From: CALMEC01 sp963706315
GTDB taxonomy: Bacteria; Actinomycetota; Thermoleophilia; Miltoncostaeales; Miltoncostaeaceae
DNA: 64,000 nt
Reading direction: 5' to 3'
NCBI GenBank assembly: GCA_963706315.1
Contig: CAVPMA010000019.1
Coordinates: 62,001 to 126,000, forward strand
Shown one piece after another: positions 58,714-64,000 of this stretch (the stretch's first letter is position 1; every line of letters begins with the position of its first letter). A program made the translations under genes and the position numbers. A model generated the notes under the pieces. That model ran no database searches, was not told the origin of the DNA, and saw only the letters and a program-made list of their open reading frames with translations.

Positions 58714-58923
58714 ATGCGGTCTAGAGTGCCAAAGGTGACGAAGCAGGTTGGGCCCCATCTTGCCCTTACGGCAGACGCTTCGTGGACTGGTCCTGGATAT
58801 GAGAAACCCTCAGTCGCCGACTACGGTGATCTCGCAGATTCCACGGCGGGCGCCTGCCCGGGGCCCCGGCAGGATGCATCGTACGAGGCCAACCCTCGTT
58901 TCCATGTCGGGGAGTTCAGCTAG
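58714..58923 (+). CDS. lasso-peptide precursor 2 (up to 69 aa)
   Basis: Stop TAG 58921-58923. The frame has ATG 58714, GTG 58726 and GTG 58735; the AAGGA at 58709-58713 is too close to the ATG and better placed for GTG 58726, so the start is open. Numbered from the ATG, Tyr29, Pro32, Val34, Gly38 and Thr44 repeat the leader motif of precursor 1 with identical spacing (17 residues Tyr to Ala at -1). Core Gly46 to Ser69 is again 24 residues. It starts G-A-C-P-G-P-R-Q-D, giving a Gly1-Asp9 ring with Cys3 and prolines 4 and 6. The tail carries Tyr57, Phe63, His64 and ends G-E-F-S. The 17 residues before Tyr29 beyond the start are unlike precursor 1. Confidence 0.82.
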   Translation: MRSRVPKVTKQVGPHLALTADASWTGPGYEKPSVADYGDLADSTAGACPGPRQDASYEANPRFHVGEFS

Positions 58924-59022
58924 CTGATTCTCGGTGCTCGCCGACACCACGAACGCTCAGTCATCCCCAGCCGAAGCCTCGCGATGCCGAAGCTGACTCC
59001 GCGTCGGGGAGACTGCAGACGG

Positions 59023-60101
59023 TCACACGAGAGCCTCGACCAACCATGAGTCCGCTCGCTGCTCGAAGATCTCCTGCACGATACCCTCGAGGTCGTAGCG
59101 GAGACCCCACTCAGGGTAGTCACGCCGGAACTCGGACAGGTCGCTGATCCACCATCGGTGATCACCCACACGGGCCTCGTCCGCGATGCTCCAAACGAGT
59201 TCTCGGCCTGCAATCTGCTCGCAGAGATCGATCGCTTCAAGCATCGAACAGTTGCTTTCGCGACCACCACCGATGTTGTACACGGCGCCTGCGCGAGGTG
59301 CCGCATGAAAGGCCGCGAACGCACTGACGAGGTCGGCCGAATGGATGTTGTCTCGAACCTGCTTCGCGGCGTAGCCAAAGACCGTGTACGGAGTTCCAGT
59401 CACGGTGCAGCGCATGAGGTACGACAAGAACCCGTGCAGGAGCGCTCCGGCGTGATTCGGGCCGGTGAGACACCCCCCACGAAAACAGACGGTCGGGCAT
59501 GTCGAAGTAGCGCCCATACTCCTGCACCATGAGGTCAGCCGACGCCTTCGAAACACCGAACAGCGAGTGGAGAGATCGATCGACCGACATGGTGGTGTCG
59601 ATACCACCAAAGTATGGATGGGCATCTGGCAGCTCGAGACGGGTCTCGCGCTCGATCAAGCGGGAGGTCGTTCGGTCGATCTCCGTACACCTTGTTCGTC
59701 GACGTGAAGATGAACGTCGCGTCCGGTGCATGCCGCCGCGTCGCCTCGAGCAGGTTGAGCGTCCCGACTGCGTTGACTTCGAAATCGGTATGTGGGTCCG
59801 TCGCTGCCCAGTCATGTGACGGTTGCGCGGCAGTGTGGATGATGAGCTCGATTCGGCCCGGCGAACGGGAAAAGACGGCCTCAATCCCCTCGCGATCGCG
59901 GACATCGACTTCGATCGACCGGAAACCGGGATACATCCGCCGCAAACGATTGGTAGTGGAAGAGGTCGAGCTCGCCTCTCCGAAGAACCGCGCCCGCATG
60001 TCATTTTCGATGCCGACGACGTCGTAGCCCATTTCGACGAACCTGGCGACCGACTCGGATCCGATCAGACCTCCAGAGCCGGTGATGATCGCGATGGGCA
60101 T
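59023..60101 (-). pseudogene. NAD-dependent epimerase (CDP-paratose 2-epimerase-like), two frame breaks
   Basis: A short-chain dehydrogenase/epimerase acting on nucleotide sugars. Frame 1 from ATG 60099-60101 has MPIAIITGSGGLIGSESVARFVEMGYDVVGIENDMRA (NAD site) and FIFTSTNKVYGDRPNDLPL. Near 59657 one extra base shifts to IERETRLELPDAHPYFGGIDTTMSVDRSLHSLFGVSKASADLMVQEYGRYF, with the catalytic Tyr replaced by Phe-Gly-Val-Ser-Lys in the usual YxxxK place. Near 59488 a second extra base leads to CFRGGCLTGPNHAGA and on to the stop at 59023. The set ENDMR, GGIDTTMSVD and RGGCLTGPNHAG is characteristic of the CDP-tyvelose/paratose epimerase group. All parts are well preserved. Confidence 0.78.
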
Positions 60102-60238
60102 GCGGGTCCTCGTTGAGTACGTGCACCGGTCGAAGTCGGGCAGACGAGGCGCTGATGTCCGGTCTCGGAGAAACGAGGCCCGAGCCAGAAACTTCTGGAG
60201 AACTCGTCATGGTTCCGCACTCATCCGCCCACAGTGGG

Positions 60239-60556
60239 TCACGACTGTGGCCCCGAGGGCGCGGCGCTGAAGCTTAGATCTCTTCGGTCAGATCGCTCGG
60301 CGCGGCAGGGGGCCGACGCCTCGGGAGGCCGGAATTTCCGGTCGCGAGCACCTTTGCCGAACAGGATGACGGTGCCGATGCCGATTGCCAGGCCCACCCA
60401 GAACCACCACTTCCCGATCCAGTTCTCCAGCACCAGCCACAGGAGAAGCACGCCGATGAACCCCACCAGCGCTATCAGGCGCTGGCGCTTCGGCGCCATG
60501 TGGATGACCCACGGGCCGGCGATCGCCACGAAGAACAGGAGAAGATTCCGGAGCAT
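60239..60556 (-). CDS. small membrane protein, 105 aa
   Basis: Starts MLRNLLLFFVAIAGPWVIHMAPKRQRL. Three hydrophobic segments (about 3-18, 27-44 and 49-66) separated by short charged loops are followed by a 40-residue basic, Pro/Ser-rich cytoplasmic tail. No family is recognised. It is divergent from the DUF429 gene, with 56 bp between the starts. Confidence 0.55.
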   Translation of the reverse strand: MLRNLLLFFVAIAGPWVIHMAPKRQRLIALVGFIGVLLLWLVLENWIGKWWFWVGLAIGIGTVILFGKGARDRKFRPPEASAPCRAERSDRRDLSFSAAPSGPQS

Positions 60557-60612
60557 CGCGCTAATCGTACCCGGGAAGTTCGGACGGGGGAGCCGTTCGA
60601 CAGAATCTGGCG

Positions 60613-61386
60613 GTGCGCACCCTCGGGCTCCACCTTCTCCAGTCCCTCGACCTCGTCGACACCCCGCGGCCCTCGACGATCGCCGAGCTCAACGCGCAGG
60701 GCACGCTCGTGCGTCTCGAGCACCTCGTCACCGACGCCGACATCCTCGCCGCGATCGGCGACGGGCCGGGGCTCGTGGCCGTCGACGCGCCGCTCGCCGT
60801 CCCCAACGAGGGCGGGCAGCGCGACGTCGAACGGCTGCTCGCCTGGTGCGACATCCCCGTCTTCCCCGTCTCCCGTCGGCGCCTGCAGCAGGTCCACGGC
60901 GGTTTGCGCGGCGTGGCGCTGGCGGCGGCACTCAGCGCACCGGAGGTCGGGCTGATCGAGACGTCACCGGATCTGGCACTGCGGGAGCTGGCATGGGAGG
61001 AAGGGACGCCCGGGTCGCTCGACCTGGCGGAGTACCGGACCCGGTGGATCGCCGAGCGGCCGCCCGTCTACCGGCCCAAGGGCCCCGGGCGCGCGAAGCC
61101 GGCCGGCATCGTCGCCGCCCACGCGCTGCTGGCCCGGCATGTCGACCTGCAGGGCTGGGTTCCCTCGGAGTCGCCCGACGATTGGGCCGCCATCCGCGAC
61201 GCCGCCGTGCTCGACGCGATCACCTGCACCTACGTGGCCTGGCGGGCGGTGCACCAGCCTGAGCGGGTGCTTCGGATCGGCACGGCGGACCTGGGCGAGA
61301 TGCTGCTGCCCGTCGACGGGAACCTCGCCGCCCGGATCGCGGTCAACCTCGAGCGACTCCGCGGCGACGGCACCGTCGCCATCTGA
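60613..61386 (+). CDS. DUF429-domain protein (predicted RNase H-like nuclease)
   Basis: 257 residues from GTG 60613. DUF429 proteins have an RNase H-type fold: LVAVDAPLAVPNEGGQRDVERLL (acidic active-site-like Asp), FPVSRRRLQQVHGGLRGVAL, and LIETSPDLALREL with YRPKGPGRAKPAGIVAAHALL. The late DDWAAIRDAAVLDAITCTYVAWRAV supplies further acids. The biochemical role is unknown. It ends 12 nt before the convergent DUF3891 gene. Confidence 0.75.
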   Translation: MRTLGLHLLQSLDLVDTPRPSTIAELNAQGTLVRLEHLVTDADILAAIGDGPGLVAVDAPLAVPNEGGQRDVERLLAWCDIPVFPVSRRRLQQVHGGLRGVALAAALSAPEVGLIETSPDLALRELAWEEGTPGSLDLAEYRTRWIAERPPVYRPKGPGRAKPAGIVAAHALLARHVDLQGWVPSESPDDWAAIRDAAVLDAITCTYVAWRAVHQPERVLRIGTADLGEMLLPVDGNLAARIAVNLERLRGDGTVAI

Positions 61387-61398
61387 GCGGCGGGCGGA

Positions 61399-62190
61399 TC
61401 AGCCCGGGACGACGCGGTAGTCGCGCACCTCGGGAGTGGCGTCGCGGAGCGCGGCCTGGAGATCCTCGTCCGAGTGGTAGACGCGGTCCGGGATGACGCG
61501 GGCGGTGACCGCCAGATGCGCCTCGTCGCCGGCGAACGGGAACGGGCTGCAGGCGCCGGTCCGCTCGTCGAGCGGGCTGAGGTCAAGGTCGACGCCGGCG
61601 TCGCCAAGGGTGCGTGGCACCGCCGGCAGGCGTCGCTCGCGCCCGTCGGGCAGCCCGCGCCAGCACAGGAACAGGCTGAGCGCGTCCCACGCCTGGATGA
61701 GGCGGTACGCCGACCACGCCCACGCCTCCACCTCCTCCCCATCCCCGATCTCGGCCTTCGCCGCCCGCTGCACGTCGGCCTGGTCGGCGATGAACGCCTG
61801 CACCGGGGTCGGCAACTCGGCGGTCGGGCGGGGCGAGCCGTCGAGGCCCAGGCGAGCTCGGTACAGCCCGTCGCAGTGCATGCTCACCAGCAGACCCACC
61901 CGCGGACCGAGCGCGAACGCCCCCGCGACGCCGGCCCTGGCGAGGTCGGTGTGCTCGGCGCGATCCAGGTCGGGGAAGTCGATCGGGTGGCCGTCGGCGT
62001 CGATCCGGGGGGCGGCCTCCCATGACGCCCAGCCCGCGTCGTGGATCGCGACCGCCGTCACCAATGCGCCCCAATGGTCGAGGCGGGCGAAGGCGTCGTT
62101 GCCCCACTGGGCCGCGGCGGCCGCGCACTGGGTCTGGTGGTCGACCTGCAGCACCACGCACAGGCCATCGGGTTCGCGGCTCACGATCAC
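61399..62190 (-). CDS. DUF3891-family protein
   Basis: 263 residues, MIVSREPDGLCVVLQVDHQTQCAAAAAQWGND. The repeated His/Asp features VAIHDAGWASWEAAPRIDADG and MHCDGLYRARLG match the DUF3891 family, which looks HD-phosphohydrolase-like. DWH residues could bind a metal. Function is not known. It is divergent from the RodZ-like gene; 62 bp separate the starts. Confidence 0.75.
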   Translation of the reverse strand: MIVSREPDGLCVVLQVDHQTQCAAAAAQWGNDAFARLDHWGALVTAVAIHDAGWASWEAAPRIDADGHPIDFPDLDRAEHTDLARAGVAGAFALGPRVGLLVSMHCDGLYRARLGLDGSPRPTAELPTPVQAFIADQADVQRAAKAEIGDGEEVEAWAWSAYRLIQAWDALSLFLCWRGLPDGRERRLPAVPRTLGDAGVDLDLSPLDERTGACSPFPFAGDEAHLAVTARVIPDRVYHSDEDLQAALRDATPEVRDYRVVPG

Positions 62191-62252
62191 ATCCCGAAGT
62201 TAGTACACCGCGCCTTGGCCCCCCGCCCCGCGGGTGACAACATCGGAGCCCG

Positions 62253-63033
62253 GTGAGCGGCCTCGGCGACACTCTCCGCGGTGCCCGCGAGCGGCGCGGC
62301 GAGACCATCGCCGCCGCAGCCGATGCGATCGGCGCCGAGGCGGCCCAGCTGGAGGCGCTGGAAGCCGAGCGGCTCGACGAACTGCCCGACGGGCTCGACC
62401 GGGCCGGGCTCGTGGACCGGTACGCCCGGCACCTGGAGCTCGACCCCGCCTGGCTCGCCGCGGAGCTCTCGCTGCTGGAGAGCCACGACCCCGACGCCGA
62501 CACGCAACCCATCCCCCTCCCCGCCGCCCGGCCGGCCAGGCGCGACTCGGCCCTCATCTGGGTGGGCGCGGGGGTGCTCCTGGGCGTCGGAGCGCTCGTG
62601 CTGCTGGGCGGGGGGCTTCGCTCCGACTCGTCCACGCCGACATCCGCCGCGGCCCCCTCGGTCACGACCGCACGCGCGCCGACCCCCGCCCGCACCACCA
62701 CGGCCGCCACCCCGTTGGACGCACAGGCACCGCAGGTGCTTGAAGCCGGAGCCTGCCGACACCCCCGCGATCGACCTGCGCCTCGGCGCGCGCGCCGGCA
62801 AGACGGTGTGGGTGGAGGTGCGCCGCGGCGGGGTCTCCGGCCCCCAGCTCTACGCCGGGACCGTCGGCGGGGCGACCACCAAGCGGATCCGCTCGTCCAC
62901 CCCGCTGTGGCTCGGCGTCGCATGGGCACCCAACGTCACCGTGACCGTCAACGACGAGGTGATCGACGCCGAGGGCGGCACGGAGAGCTACATCGTCACC
63001 CAACGCGGCCTGCGGCGGCTCACGAACCAATGA
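62253..63033 (+). pseudogene. RodZ-like helix-turn-helix membrane protein, one frame break
   Basis: The first frame (GTG 62253) has an HTH_25-type domain (LGDTLRGARERRGETIAAAADAIGAEAAQLEALEAER and LVDRYARHLELDP), a membrane helix at about 105-125 and a Thr/Ala/Pro-rich linker, then loses sense near 62740. One extra base there shifts to the frame that continues TPAIDLRLGARAGKTVWVEVRRGG, LYAGTVGGATTKRI and WLGVAWAPNVTVTVND, a DUF4115-like periplasmic domain, stop 63031-63033. RodZ proteins help organise the cell-elongation machinery. The two halves make a normal about 260-residue protein, so the break may be an artefact. Confidence 0.75.
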
Positions 63034-63148
63034 CCGTGCCGACCGACGACCTGCCGCACCGAGCGAACAACGGGTCGCCCGGAAGCGGCGGAGCACCCGA
63101 GGGCGGCGCTATCCTCTCCGAGGCCTGTTGTGGATCGAGGGAGACGCC

Positions 63149-64000
63149 GTGTCCGACCGGGATGTGAGGTTCGTATTCGTCACGGGGGGCGTGGTGTCCG
63201 GCCTCGGCAAGGGCATCACCGCCGCCTCGCTGGGGACCCTGCTGAAGGCACGCGGCGTGCGGGTGTCGATGCAGAAATGCGACCCCTACCTCAACGTCGA
63301 TCCCGGCACCATGAGCCCCTACCAGCACGGCGAGGTGTTCGTCACCGAAGACGGCGCCGAGACCGACCTCGACCTCGGCCACTACGAGCGGTTCATCGAC
63401 GAGAACCTCACCCGGGCGTCCAACGTCACCACCGGCGCCATCTACGACTCGATCATCAAGAAGGAGCGCCGCGGCGACTTCCTCGGCGCCACCGTGCAGG
63501 TCATCCCCCACATCACCAACGCCATCAAGGAGCGCATCCGCCAGGCGGCCGCGGCCTCCAACGCCGAGGTGGTCATCGTCGAGGTGGGCGGCACCGTCGG
63601 CGACATCGAGTCGCTGCCGTTCCTCGAGGCCATCCGCCAGATGCGCAGCGAGCTCGGCCGTGGCCGCGTGATCTTCGTGCACGTCACCCTCGTGCCGTTC
63701 CTCGACTCCGTCGGGGAGCTCAAGACCAAGACCACCCAGCACTCGGTGCAGGAGCTGCGCCGCATCGGAATCGAGCCGGACGTGCTCGTGCTGCGCTCCG
63801 ACCGCGAGCTTACCGGCGGCATCAAGGAGAAGATCGCCCTCTACGGCGGCATCCCGAGCAACGCCGTCGTGTCGGCCGTCGACGCCCCCGACATCTACAT
63901 GGTGCCGCTCATGATGGAGCGGGAGGGCCTCGACCGCACCGTCTGCGACCTGCTCGACCTGCACCCCGGGCGGCCCGACCTCGCCGAGTGGCGCGAGTTC
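63149..64000 (+). CDS. pyrG: CTP synthase, 5' part
   Basis: The gene runs off the window; 284 codons are present and open. GTG 63149 with GAGGGAG 6 nt upstream. The start VSDRDVRFVFVTGGVVSGLGKGITAASLGTLLKARG is the canonical amidoligase P-loop; KCDPYLNVDPGTMSPYQHGEVFVTEDGAETDLDLGHYERF and VIVEVGGTVGDIES follow. The enzyme turns UTP plus glutamine into CTP. The C-terminal glutaminase domain lies outside. It follows the RodZ-like gene by 115 bp. Confidence 0.96.
   Translation, partial: MSDRDVRFVFVTGGVVSGLGKGITAASLGTLLKARGVRVSMQKCDPYLNVDPGTMSPYQHGEVFVTEDGAETDLDLGHYERFIDENLTRASNVTTGAIYDSIIKKERRGDFLGATVQVIPHITNAIKERIRQAAAASNAEVVIVEVGGTVGDIESLPFLEAIRQMRSELGRGRVIFVHVTLVPFLDSVGELKTKTTQHSVQELRRIGIEPDVLVLRSDRELTGGIKEKIALYGGIPSNAVVSAVDAPDIYMVPLMMEREGLDRTVCDLLDLHPGRPDLAEWREF

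Overview
The window is GC-rich, densely packed bacterial DNA with many GTG starts and many 1-8 nt gene overlaps. Two-subunit glycyl-tRNA synthetase (glyQ/glyS), pyruvate phosphate dikinase and long co-directional minus-strand runs suggest a deep-branching actinobacterium, probably class Thermoleophilia (Solirubrobacterales/Gaiellales type). That placement is inference. I saw no tRNA, rRNA, CRISPR array or intact insertion sequence.

Region 1 (1-24762) is core genome: the end of a probable PAC2 protein, a secreted CAP-domain protein, a CDF metal exporter with three cytoplasmic repeats, a methyltransferase, dgt, a HerA/DUF853 ATPase, ppdK, glyS, glyQ, recO, a frameshifted glutaredoxin, a peptide ABC transporter operon, a P1-family peptidase, mutM, a pyrimidine-nucleoside phosphorylase and an exported PDZ-TPR protein.

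Region 2 (24769-52018) is a surface-polysaccharide island. It has a polyprenyl-phosphate sugar transferase coupled to an ECF sigma factor, a Wzz/BY-kinase, a Wzy-like polymerase, about ten glycosyltransferases (one fused to a methyltransferase), an FkbM methyltransferase, an ABC exporter of MsbA type, a glutamine-dependent asparagine synthetase and a LuxR regulator with a degenerate receiver. It also holds gene debris: an ISL3-type transposase remnant, two methyltransferase relics, a broken acetyltransferase and a short repeat in gene-free stretches.

Region 3 (52055-58923) is the most interesting part: a compact plus-strand lasso-peptide cluster. Its order is nucleotidyltransferase, ABC ATPase, ABC permease, PqqD-like B1, HPr-kinase-like protein, transglutaminase-like B2, asparagine-synthetase-like cyclase C, and two small precursor genes. 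Both precursor leaders fit the YxxPx(L)xxxGxxxxxT recognition pattern exactly. Both cores are 24 residues, carry Asp at position 9 (ring Gly1-Asp9 or Ser1-Asp9) and end in Phe-Ser. A C-terminal Ser together with an HprK-like kinase and a nucleotidyltransferase points to phosphorylated, and perhaps further decorated, lasso peptides.

Region 4 (59023-64000) returns to core genome: a frameshifted CDP-paratose-2-epimerase-like gene, a small membrane protein, DUF429 and DUF3891 proteins, a frameshifted RodZ-like protein and the start of pyrG. Seven of the eight clear single-base frame breaks in the window need removal of one base, so a systematic sequence error should be excluded before those genes are called dead.
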